Source: Balanoglossus misakiensis (Eukaryota > Hemichordata). Taken from it: a DNA stretch of 64,000 bases. How positions within the stretch are numbered: position 1 is the stretch's first letter; each line of letters begins with the position of its first letter. Positions 21,323 to 37,364 of the stretch are shown here, piece by piece. The stretch is from NCBI GenBank assembly GCA_040954595.2, contig CM082585.2, positions 12,152,001 to 12,216,000 on the forward strand, given 5' to 3'. The notes beneath the pieces were generated by a model that saw only the letters and a program-made list of their open reading frames with translations, was not told the DNA's origin and ran no database searches. Made by a program: the position numbers and the translations under genes.

Positions 21323-24084
21323 TTAGCTATTTGCCGGCGCCTGTGCAGATCTGACTTTGGGAATGGCACCTGTAGTTTTGGAAGGAGAAGCAGTGGGCTC
21401 CAGAATGGCAACACCGGGAACTGACCCTCTGGTCTTGCTTGCTTTGGGTCTCGGTCTGGATATTGATGCGTCAGATGACTGCACATCCAGTTTTTCCGTG
21501 GATTGGGCGTTCAGATTTGTAATGATCTCATCTTTGCCTTCACTTTTCACTGATGCCTTGTTAACTCTATACTCCACACGAAGCGATGATTCAGACGGCC
21601 CTTCTTGGTAAGGTTCTGTATTGGCTGGATTCTCCATCATTTCAACCAGTGGTGGTTTCTTTGCACAGATGTAATTTCTTTGATAAAGGATAACCAGTGC
21701 CACAATGACTGCTACAACAAGAACCAAAACCACAACTGCTATTGCTATCTTTCCCCCATCGCTCATTCCATCTGTTGATTCTGAAAATTATATAAAAAAT
21801 ATAAAATCTTTATCCAGCAAGCAAGAAGTTTCAAACCATAAAATCGGAATTTTTGTGTGGTTTCTAACACTCAATGTAGCAAGAGTGCAACATATGTCCC
21901 TCTACACGATTGAAAAAAAACAACAACACAGCCTTGTCTGATCGGCAAATCTGGCCTTGATCAGTGACATTTATGCAAATATTAGAATATGTACTTGTTG
22001 TATCTCATGAATATACAGGACTACTTACCAAAGCGAACCACAGAGCAATCATGTCGATTAATCTCAAACACATCATCTATGATTATTGCTTGTTCCTTAT
22101 CATAGATTTTAAAAATTGCCTGTCAGGAAAAAATAACAGACACCATGTTGTCATACTGACAATTATCTTGTATTAAAGGTGACTGGGTATGCAACGTTCT
22201 AACCTTTGAATAGTTTACCCTAACAACATAACAATGTCACTGTTACTTAGGCCCCTAAGGGTCATCCCATTTGTACTGGGATCACAGAGAACCAGTATTT
22301 TAATTTCACAATGAAGTGTTTCCAACAGTCTACAGATCAGATTTCTAAATAGACCATACTTCAAGCAACTTGAGTCCATTTCATCAAATAAGCCAGACAG
22401 TGCCCCAGGCACTTTGAGTTCATTTTACTCCGTGATTGTTTAATTTATTTGCTGGCAGCTCTAAAGCATTGAGTTTTACTTACCTCAACTCTCAACTTTG
22501 CAGGTCCAACCTCTATCAGTTTGACATGGAGTCGAAAACCGTTCCAACCCTCAACCTCCACAGTTTCATCCTCATTGCTAAATGTATGCTGCAGATATAT
22601 ATTGAATGATGCCACCTACAAAACAAGATAGAATAAAATTGCAACTTTCGTCACCTTTACCTCATACATGTACCTTGAAAATCAAAGGTGACAGATCTTG
22701 CAATTGAGCACACACACTATTTTATTTACAATACCACATAATTTTGCTTAATTAAAAAATGTTCATGTTTCAAGGACTTTTATTCTGACCATTTTCAATG
22801 AACGTCTGTACTACATAGATATTCACTCATTAACTCACCTCTACTGTAAAAGTCACTCCAACAGGAACATCACAGCGTTGTACAACAGCTTCAGAACTCA
22901 CAGTTCTGTTATGAATGACAGAAACACATTCACAAATATATCCATTGCATGGTGGACACTCAGAAAGGACGGTTGCATAGCCTGCAGACAAAACAAATGA
23001 AAACACCCAGTAGCTGTGATGAAATCGAATATGCATGAGAGATTTCAAGTTATGGCGGGTTGTGTTTAGTCTGAAGGTCATCACCAACAAAAAATCATTC
23101 ATAAACGCAGAAGGACAGAAGTCCTTGCGATTCTGATTGATGTGGCCTTCAACTGGGCAATGCCAACTCAATGACTGATTTTGCCCGTTTTTTGCAAAAT
23201 GTTTCTGAACTCTCAGAAATGCAATAAGGTCACATGGTGTATACACCATGAATCAATGTATACTACAAGGAAAAACTAAAAATAGACCACTACTATAGAG
23301 AGGTATGTCAACAATTACTGGTACTGACTGTCCTACTGTGCAACCATGTTAATTCACACTCCATATCTCACATATAAAATAGTACATACTGTTTATAATA
23401 GCACTGCTCATATTCAACAGCCTTTTCCAACATTCTTAGCAGCTGGAAATGGCTACTTAAATTTTACATATATCAGAAGTATCACTGGAGTCTGACAAGT
23501 CAAATAAACACCCCCGCCTCTGAAGCTCTGTGATCCCAAGGACTATGTCTCGCGTTTTCTGAATAATTTCTGGAGTAAGAAATGAAAAGACAAGTTCATA
23601 ATTCATCTTGGCCCTACAGCAAATTTTTATCATTTGTTCAGCCTCGCAACCTTGTTTCATCCCACAGTTCCATCCCCCATGCAATTGGCAAAATAAACAG
23701 ATCGATTAGAACACTATAAACAAACCATTATCACATGTCGTTTGTCAGCATGTCCGTTTCCTATTTCTCTCCAAGCTACCGTAGCCATCGCTACAGACAA
23801 AGAACGCTGTATTTGCAACGTGTCCTCACCAATCTGATACACTGTACTATGCTCTGCTTCCCTGTCAATCAATATCAGATCCTCTGAAATCAAAAACCCT
23901 TCAATGGTCTGTCCTACAAGGATTGCACAAGCTATTAAAAGAGCAGAAAGTTTTTAAGAGTCGAGTCGAACGATCGAGCTCAACGTTGGATTTGCTTACC
24001 TTGATGAAAGAAAACACTTATCATGAATAAACTCAGGATCCATTCCATAGCTATTCTTCTGTGCTGTTGAAATTTCCCTTTCAT
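21323..24084 (-). CDS. Unrecognised type I single-pass membrane protein, 320 aa
   Basis: I do not recognise this gene. Exons in order: 24000-24084, 23830-23883, 22839-22981, 22484-22615, 22029-22119, 21323-21780. They sum to 963 bases with consistent phases and good splice sites. The product has a signal peptide (MEWILSLFMISVFF, from an internal Met13; the first ATG adds 12 basic residues). A short ectodomain follows, with ECPPCNGYICEC (Cys55, 58, 63, 65), an N-glycosylation site NRT at 71-73 and further cysteines. One strongly hydrophobic helix lies at about 180-200. The tail of about 115 residues is Ser/Lys/Pro-rich, with Tyr in TEPYQEG. It could be a receptor, adhesion protein or small adaptor; function is not inferable. 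It stands head-to-head with PANK4, 827 bases between starts. Confidence 0.75.
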
Positions 24085-24911
24085 TGTGATGCGAATTTTG
24101 CTCGTTTTACAGTAATTTGTTGAATTCCACAGACTCCAGAGTACATGTAGTTATTATAATATTAGTGCGTTGCACAGTAGCAAATTACCGTACGCGACTA
24201 TAGAAATATACACTCATTAGGATTAGTGGTTTCGGTCAAAACAGATTTCTCCGTGTCCGGTTCCACGATCAGCATTAAAACTGCAGCAGTCCGATCAACA
24301 ATAGAGAAAATCGCACTAGGTTACGTAACTTCTGCATTTGTCTTGAGTTTACGCGTACAGCAAGTGGTAAACACAGCACCCACGACACTCGACATCAACA
24401 AGACGCGTTCACTTTCAACGCATCTCTGGTCCCCATAGATTGGCCTCCCTAGTTTGAGGTTAAATGTCAAAGCAAATACAAATATTACAAGAAATAAAAC
24501 GACATACTAAATTATGGAAATATATGTGAAGAGGACACGACGCAGGGAATAATATTTCATCCGACTAAAAGTTAAATTCGCCCGTATGCTTGAAATGTTA
24601 GCAATATATTTCACTGAAACTACTGCTAAGAATGACGTCACTGCCTTCATTGCATCGAAACTCGGTACAGAAAATGTTGCTTGCACGGGAAGTCGGAATT
24701 TAATTCGAAATTTCTATGTGGAATTTCTCATCATAATTTGTTGAATATTATTTAATTACCAAAAGTTAATTGAAATGGAAAATAACTCATACAACAGAAA
24801 TATACAGACGAATAGGCAGCTGTTAATGTTGGCTTCAGTAAGTAAAAACAGCAGACAGCTGGCCGTGAACTCGACAGGTCTTCCGCAACTTTTTGTGGTC
24901 TGCAGAAGTCC
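24085..24911. other. Shared upstream region of the membrane-protein gene and PANK4
   Basis: An 827-base interval between two divergent start codons, so it must hold both promoters. No convincing coding frame, TATA box or repeat was recognised. Confidence 0.5.
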
Positions 24912-27900
24912 ATGATGGCACAGGCCGATTCCACCCACGACTCAAGCTATGCTCGAAGCATTGAATTGCCTCCCGACCAAGTTTTCAGAAATATACAAAA
25001 TGCTAAACGCTTTGCCATCGATATAGGTGAGTCCAATGTACACGTCGTCTGTAACACTGGTTTGTTGTACAAGCAACACGACCATATGTGGAGGATTGCT
25101 GACGACCAAATTTTACAAAGCGGTTTCACCTACAGTTTCTTCCTCTGACGGGGAGTTGTTTGGGCAAAATAAAGCATAAACACTTTACAAGTGATGACAT
25201 AATTATTTTTATGAACCTGAAATAGTTTAATTATTTATTGATTATTGTTAGTATCAATGTTCATTTCTGTCACTGGTGTGTTGTACAAATGTCATGTTGG
25301 GGCAACACAGAGCGAGGTTTGGTAGGGTGGTAACGAAAGATGATAAAAGATGTATATTAAACTTCCAAAAATCTTCCGGGCCCCGCCCCCCTCAATATCA
25401 ACGGTCCACCCCAAGCTATTTCAAGTGAACACAGGTATATCTCAAAACAATTGTATTTTTTGGTTCTTTTTTATTTTTGTCCTTTCTGATAGCAACAATC
25501 TTGTTTGAAATTGAACATATGGAAGAAAACTTCCATATGATATCAAAGGTCATGAACTACATTTTTTCAATAAACACTAAGTATACTGGTATTCATTAGA
25601 ATCAAGACAACATAATGTCAAAATTGAAACTGACTACTTAAATTTCTTGCCCTCATATCAGGTGGTTCCCTTGCCAAACTTGCCTACTACACAACCGTAC
25701 AGACGAAAAAAGCACATTTTAGTGGAGTTGACAAACATCACCGAGCAGATGACTCTCCACTCTATGAAGTCACTGAAGAAGAAGAAACAAGAGAGAGACT
25801 GCACTTTGTGAAATTTGAATCAAAATACATAGAACAGTGTCTAGATTTTGTACAACAGCATTTGATTGAGAGCAAAGACCAGATAGAAGGAAAAGTCATC
25901 AAGGCAACTGGTGGTGGGGCATACAAATACAAAGATATCATCACTAGCAAACTAGGGCTTGAGTAAGTATTTATCTTTTACTGTCAAATAATGCTAACAT
26001 ACTGTTCACAATGCTGAGCCTTATTCAATTGTTCTTAAGGTGACCTTTGACACTACCAGATAAGCAATCTCTTCATTCAATAATAATGTTTGACATTTCA
26101 TAGTGAGTGTCATTTTTTCTGTCACTAGTCAGGCAATAAATTGCTAACTTGTCGACTCATGCAGATTGCATGGCTGGGTCGTGCCAAATCATTCACTTCG
26201 ATTCAGCTGACAGTGATTAATGATATTCAAGGTCAAAGCAACCTACATCTACTATGAAAGGCTAGCCACCATCTTTTGAATGTATGGCAGTTGTGGCACA
26301 GTGATAAGAATGGTATGCCATTTGCAAAGTTGTAGTATATGAACTTAAGTGGGCAAGCTTCTGCAATGGAAAAAAACTCCAGAAAAGACCATTTGGTTAG
26401 TTCTGTCCAAATTCATTGTTTCCTATGATAAAGTCGGAACTCTGTAGCAGGATTGTAACAGGGTTTATAAATAATTGTTTAATTTTATTTTCTTCACAGA
26501 GTAGAAAAGGAAGATGAAATGGCATGTCTGATCAAAGGATGTAACTTTCTACTCAGAAATATTCCTGATGAAGCCTTTGCTTATAATCGTCGTTCTTCCT
26601 CATCGTATCAATTTCAAGCTTGTGAACCCAACATTTTCCCATATCTTCTTGTGAATATTGGATCTGGAGTCAGTATTGTCAAGGTTTGGAAAATGATTAT
26701 TGTTACATGTGAAATAGTAGCATATAATTTGTTTATTTATTTCTTTGTTTGTTCATTTGTGGTTTTTGTTACAAATCATCATCGCCATCTCACGTAACAT
26801 ATTTTGCCTTCCAGGTTGAAAGTGAGGAAAAGTTTGAAAGGATAGGAGGCACTGCCATGGGTGGGGGTACCTTCTGGGGGCTAGGATCTCTTCTTACCAA
26901 AGCCAAGGTAAGTGATAATTCTAACTTTCCAGTCAGTTCTTGTGTTTGTCAACATTCGATAATAATCCCATTTGACCAGGGTCTCAAGGAGTGTCAGTTT
27001 TCAGTGTACAGCTCAATCTAAGAGATACTGCAGATTCAACTGGTACAATTTTCCACCAATGCCGCAGCCTGAACTTCAAGGACAAGGACACTGGACTCTG
27101 TCTAACATATGGATAACATTTCCTCTCCTAATCACAATTCAAGGTTGGACGATTGACATATTGCTCAGAGCTGTAGTACTTTCAAAGTTGCCAGGATAAC
27201 GAGCTGCCTATAATGTATGGACCTGTCTACTTCACAATCATCAAGTCAACTGGAATCTCTTACACTGGTGTTCCCAAGCAAGTACTTGATACCAGAACTC
27301 AAAACAAAATACTAAAGTGTGTAATTGAAATTAAATATAACTTTATGCATGTTTCGATTTAGGGGTTTGATGATTTGCTGAAACTAGCTGTGAAGGGAGA
27401 CCACCGTAACGTAGATATGTTAGTTCGTGATATCTATGGTGGTGCATACAGTGCTCTAGGACTACCAGAAGATCTCTTGGCTAGTAGTTTTGGTAAAACA
27501 GCACGGACTTCACTTGAGAAACGGGGTGATGGTAAAGTCGTTGAGATTATTGTTTACTTTTGCATGCAACACTGTGATTACTGTCCTGTTTTATTTTAAA
27601 AGAGAAACGTTTCTACAACTTTTATCACGTGAAAAGATTTTGATGAAATCTTACCTGTACTGACTTATAAAAATGATTTTGAGCTTTTTTTTCTTTGAAT
27701 GTATGTTTTCACCCTTACAGTTCATTACGCAGAAGAAGACATCGCCAAAAGTCTGTTGCACATGATCAGCAATGGTATTGGTCAGATTGCATGTCTGTAT
27801 GCAAATTTACACAATCTAAAGAAGGTGTATTTTGGTGGATATTTCATCAGGGGTCAGCCAGTGACAATGAGTACGATCACATTTGCAATTAATTACTGGT

Positions 27901-30900
27901 CAAAGGTAAGAGAAGTGACTACATCCTTCATTTATATGTACATGTCGGTGTATATGTTACTTCACTTGTCTTCTTGACTGAAAGATCATTCAGTTTTTGG
28001 AAATGAAGTTGAAATGAAGTTTTGTTCTGTCTCTCTCTCTCCCCCTCCCTCTGTTCTGAACGTGCTGCTGTCAGGGAGAAGTGCAAGGTCTGTATTTGAG
28101 ACATGAGGGATATCTTGGAGCCATTGGTGCATTTCTTAAAGGAACTGAAGAAGATGGTAAGTTATTGGGCTAAAGATGATTTGACCCAATTTCAACAGTT
28201 TGGAACAGGCCGGAAATGCTTTTAAACTACCACCATATCCAATCATGTTGAATAAAACAGAGAGGTATGTGACACAATGTTTTTATAAAGCCAAGTGAGG
28301 AACTGATGTATGACCATTGACCTTTACTTTCTCTTTTTTCCCTGCAAATTGCAGACACTGTGAAATATCAATGGGGTGAGAACTTTGCAGGCAGTTCAGG
28401 TCTTAATAGTCCACCTCCGTACATCAGCTTTCTATCCAGAGGCAGGAGCAGTACAGTAAGTATTTGACAGACATTTCTGTTCTACTTGTCCGCTGCCATC
28501 ATGTCAAACCAAATATCGAGCATTTCTGCATGCTTTGTGGAGTAGACAAATAATGTCAAAAGCTCTCAAACTTTACAGCTGCTGTCCTTTTTTAATATGC
28601 TCACAAATTACTCATGTCATCTACAGTTTGATATGCTTGAGTTGGACAAATTGGATCGTCCATTGGTCTACCTTCCATCACTTGTATGCCCGTCTTCTTA
28701 TCATCCTGATGTTGTGGACCTAACCAAAGACGAGGAAGCTAGGGAGTACTGGTTGGATTGTTTTGAAGAAGCTCTGGATAGAGTAAGCGATTTCACTCTG
28801 ATAAAAAAATAACCTCTTTGAGGTTGAGAAGTGACAATATGGGCAGTCTGGATCTTATATGAGCTGATTTTTTAATACCGCAACTGCAGTCTTTTAATTG
28901 AATGGTGTAATTTCAGGTAGCTGAATGTGCTCTCAAGAGTCAACCCAATTCAATAGATGCTGTAGAGAGAGCTCAACAATTCAAAGATAAATATCGGAAA
29001 CGCCTACACAGCCTTAGGACACAACCTTTGTAAGTGTAAATATTTGACACATATCTCTGATGTACACAAAGGAACAAATAGAGTCGTATATTATCACACA
29101 GACAGGACAGACATGCATACACGTAGACGTATAAATAAATTAGTGTAACTTATCACCCATATCCATTTGACTGCCCCAGGGTTTGACTTGAATGGCAGGG
29201 TCAAACCATTATATTAGAAAATAGGGGTGAAACATGTTCTTATGTAAGTGTCAGTGTAACTGAGTCTGATCTTCTTTTCACAATTTCAGTGCATATGGTT
29301 CATTAACAGTACGAAGTCTACTGGATACCAGAGAACACTGTCTTAATGAATTCAGTTTTGCTGATCCATATTCCCAGGCAAGTGATTTGCAATATTAAAG
29401 CTGTTTTCCTGGTCTGTCAGAATCAGAGCTCAAAGTACTGACACAGTAGAAAGCAGTTCAAGTCACAACAATACCAAACTTCTCTTTTGCAGCTGAAACA
29501 ACATGAGAATGAATTATCACTGAAAATGTTAGGCAAAAGACTTCAGCAGTTGTCAACTATGAATTGGTATGGCAGACAAGTTGCCCTTATTGAAGGTGTA
29601 CTTGCAGGCAATGTCTTTGATTATGGAGCCAAGGAAGTCACTAAGTAAGACTGTTAAAATGTTATTAATATTACATCAAAAGGTGTGTTCTATGTGCAGC
29701 AACAACAATAGGTATTTTTTCTCAGTAAATTGTAATGTTATCTACATCAATACTGTTCTTACCATATGCAGTTCTCATCACTTACAAATTCATTGTGTTT
29801 GATACTTAAGAACTATTTATGATTTTTACAGACTTATGGAGAAGAATGCTGAGTTTGGTTTTGGTGATGCTATGGACAAACTCCAGAAAAGACCCTGGCT
29901 TATTGACGATCTAAATATGTGGATTGAAAGATTAAAGGTGAAAAATTAAGATATTTAGAAATCTGTGGAATTTCAAAATATTGACTTCAAGAATCATGTC
30001 ACAAAAATGTAATCCTGTAATTTATATTTTAGGGTCCTCCACATAAGTTAGCTGTCATCTTTGTAGATAACAGTGGAGCTGATATTGTACTGGGCATATT
30101 TCCGTTTGTCAGTGAGCTCCTCAGAAGAGGCACAAATGTAAGTATAGCTGTATACTAACTTTTTGTCTTCACCCTCCTCATCCTCCCGCATTCTCCCGCT
30201 CAAATCAAATCTGAACATTTTCTGATTCCTTTACTGTCATGTTTAATAAGGCAGGATTTACCCAGCTCCAAATGATGTTGTTGGCCACAAAATAAGGGAA
30301 AACAGGGTTAACTTTCTCTCTCATCTTTTCTGTCACAGGTGATCTTAGCTGCCAATTCTAAGCCGGCATTGAATGACATCACTCACAGTGAATTGATGAT
30401 AGTTACCAATCGTGTTGCTGAGTTGGACTCAGATATCTCCCTGGCTGTCAGAGAGAGCAGACTTCAATTGCTGGAGTCTGGTGGTGCGTCTCCATGTCTT
30501 GATTTAAGGTCAGTTTGTAACCAAGTTATCTTCATTCCACCAATACTGAAAAGGACCCAAACTCGATCTTTGTAAAACAATAGTAAATGTTCAGTACATG
30601 TATAGAGGTTGCTCTATCGCATCCACTTCACTGTATATTGGTTCAATTAATGGTGATATATCTGTTTGTTTGATAGCCGTGTTGACCAAGTCTTGGCAGA
30701 CCATTGCAAGCAGGCTGATCTCCTGATATTTGAAGGAATGGGGAGAGCTGTACACACTAACCTCCAAGCTCAGTTCACGTGCGAGTCTCTAAAACTAGCT
30801 GTCCTGAAAAACAAGTGGCTGGCCAACCGACTTGGTGGTGACGTCTTCAGTGTGATGTGCAAATATGAAAGAGGCTGCAGTCAAGACGGTGACCAGTTTC

Positions 30901-30917
30901 CCATGGAAAATGTGTGA
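24912..30917 (+). CDS. PANK4: Pantothenate kinase 4 (pseudokinase-phosphatase fusion)
   Basis: Exons: 24912-25026, 25662-25962, 26500-26683, 26815-26907, 27363-27531, 27721-27905, 28075-28156, 28355-28455, 28627-28782, 28917-29029, 29290-29377, 29493-29644, 29832-29937, 30033-30137, 30339-30508, 30677-30917, summing to 786 residues (human about 773). The N-terminal half is pantothenate-kinase-like: [52 protein letters not shown]. The C-terminal half is the DUF89 metal-dependent phosphatase: [42 protein letters not shown]. In vertebrates the kinase half is inactive and the phosphatase half removes phosphate from 4'-phosphopantetheine and its damaged forms, limiting coenzyme A synthesis. The acidic residue after GGGAYK(F/Y) seen in active kinases is Lys here, which fits a pseudokinase. 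The intron after 29377 starts with GC. A second ATG follows the first directly. Confidence 0.95.
25516..25539. repeat. 10-bp perfect hairpin in PANK4 intron 1
   Basis: catatggaag, four A bases, then cttccatatg. It is a perfect stem-loop, with nothing else to suggest a role. Confidence 0.6.
29378..29492 (+). other. PANK4: GC-AG intron in PANK4
   Basis: The exon ends CCATATTCCCAG and the intron begins gcaagt, the known consensus for the rare GC donor class. It ends tttgcag. Joining it restores the PANK4 frame ([12 protein letters not shown]). Confidence 0.8.
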
Positions 30918-30988
30918 TGTCAGCAAATTTAAGGTACATCTGAAGAAGGTGGACATTGTCTAATGTCAAATGGCAGCAGATGTAAAGT

Positions 30989-31298
30989 GGCAGCTGATTG
31001 GCTGATTACAATCAGTCAGTGTCTGACTTAACCAATCAATGGCGCATTCGTATAATTATGATGTCATACCATATTGTTTTGCAATTTGTTTCATAACTAT
31101 ATGAAGAGATGGCCCTGATGGACTAAATTTACAAAGCCTGTGATACAGATGTCAGTCCATTATACAGTGTATTTGGCAGCTGATTGGCTGATTAATATCA
31201 GTCAGCGTCTGAATGTACCAATTGAAAGAATAGTGGCATAAGGTACCGGTATATGGCAGCTGATTGACTGATTCCTTACAATCAGTCAGTGAGGCACC
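30989..31298 (+). repeat. Three diverged copies of a hairpin-forming repeat after PANK4
   Basis: Copies at 30989-31040, 31175-31226 and 31254-31298 each begin ggcagctgattg and continue with ctgatt...atcagtcag. Each can fold on itself. The third has a perfect 9-base stem (tgactgatt / aatcagtca, loop ccttac). They lie in the probable PANK4 3' UTR, before its AATAAA at 31659. Confidence 0.8.
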
Positions 31299-31658
31299 TT
31301 TTATGAATTTATTTGCATGCCTGATTCATACAAAGTCTAACAGATCAGTGAAAGGATAAGTATTAGAAGATCAGTCTACAGAATTTGATGTCATATTTCA
31401 TGGGAAAATTATTCCTGATGTGAAAAGACCTGAAGTTTCAAGTTGGATGTTGAGGTAATTTTATTACATGCCACTGTGGGCTGTTGGATGTACATTTTTC
31501 TCAAGGTGAGGAAGTTCACAGTTTATTTGTTATCACCATGTATATTCTCCAAAAAACAGTGAGTTACATGGAAAGGCCACAAACTACTATAGTATGAATT
31601 ATTTTGAACATTAATGAGACTGTGTTTTAAATGAATTTTAGATTCAAAAGCCACAAAT

Positions 31659-31664
31659 AATAAA
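31659..31664 (+). promoter_or_regulatory. Probable PANK4 poly(A) signal
   Basis: AATAAA, 742 bases after the PANK4 stop and downstream of the hairpin repeats. Confidence 0.45.
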
Positions 31665-31960
31665 GTGTTTCTTGCATTATTTCTAACACAATTAGTGGCT
31701 GGACCACTTTTTCAAATAATATGAATTATACATTGTTATACAAGTTGTGAGTACTTTTGATTTCGTTTATTAAACAATTCACACCTTGAAAATCAAGCAT
31801 TTGGTTGATTGTTTTTGTTTGTTATTTTTTGTTTATTTTTATTTCAGTAAACCACACTGCAATCCATCACACTATCACCATAAACATTCATTCACTCACA
31901 TTACATAAATAATAGAGCCAGACCCAAATTTTGCAGTGACAGCCATCACTTTGCATATAT

Positions 31961-31966
31961 TTTATT
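31961..31966 (-). promoter_or_regulatory. Probable MCCC1 poly(A) signal
   Basis: AATAAA on the minus strand, about 240 bases after the MCCC1 stop. Confidence 0.45.
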
Positions 31967-32203
31967 ACCACACTCATTTCAATCTCCTACACAAATGCCT
32001 TCCATAGGGTGTCTGTATAGAGTAATAGGGTTTCAAGTTGGATTTGTTAAAATAGGAGACTGTATTATACCATCATCAAAAACTTTATAAATATTTTTTC
32101 ACAACAGCTGGCTAAATAGTATAACACCATGTTCAACCACCCATAGTAAACCCAATTCTATTGGTCATAACATTATGCCAAATTGTTCATGACACACACA
32201 ATT

Positions 32204-37291
<5,088 letters not shown>

Positions 37292-37364
37292 GTTTGTAAC
37301 CTTTGACACCAAGAAGGACGCCCTCACCGGATTGAAAAGTTTCTAAGGAAACTGATAAACAGAA
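37292..37364. promoter_or_regulatory. 73-bp bidirectional promoter core, MCCC1 and LRRC63-like
   Basis: Only 73 bases separate the two divergent start codons. The MCCC1 start lies inside AAACATGGCGGCC, which matches the YY1 consensus that commonly marks TATA-less start regions. No TATA box is seen. Both genes must share regulatory sequence, or each promoter must overlap the other's transcribed leader. Confidence 0.6.

Larger units (their letters stand above)
30918..32203. other. 3' regions of convergent PANK4 and MCCC1
   Basis: No coding exon. It holds a three-copy hairpin repeat (30989-31298), a PANK4-strand AATAAA at 31659-31664, and an MCCC1-strand AATAAA (TTTATT at 31961-31966 on plus). 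Confidence 0.6.

Noticed and set aside
22170-22190. ttaaaggtgactgggtat as a second MITE end
   Set aside because: It resembles the element end at 33664 but has no matching inverted partner nearby, so it is noted only as a possible relic.
22830-23249. 139-codon minus-strand frame as one exon
   Set aside because: Only 22839-22981 is exon (bounded by good splice sites and phase); the rest is intron.
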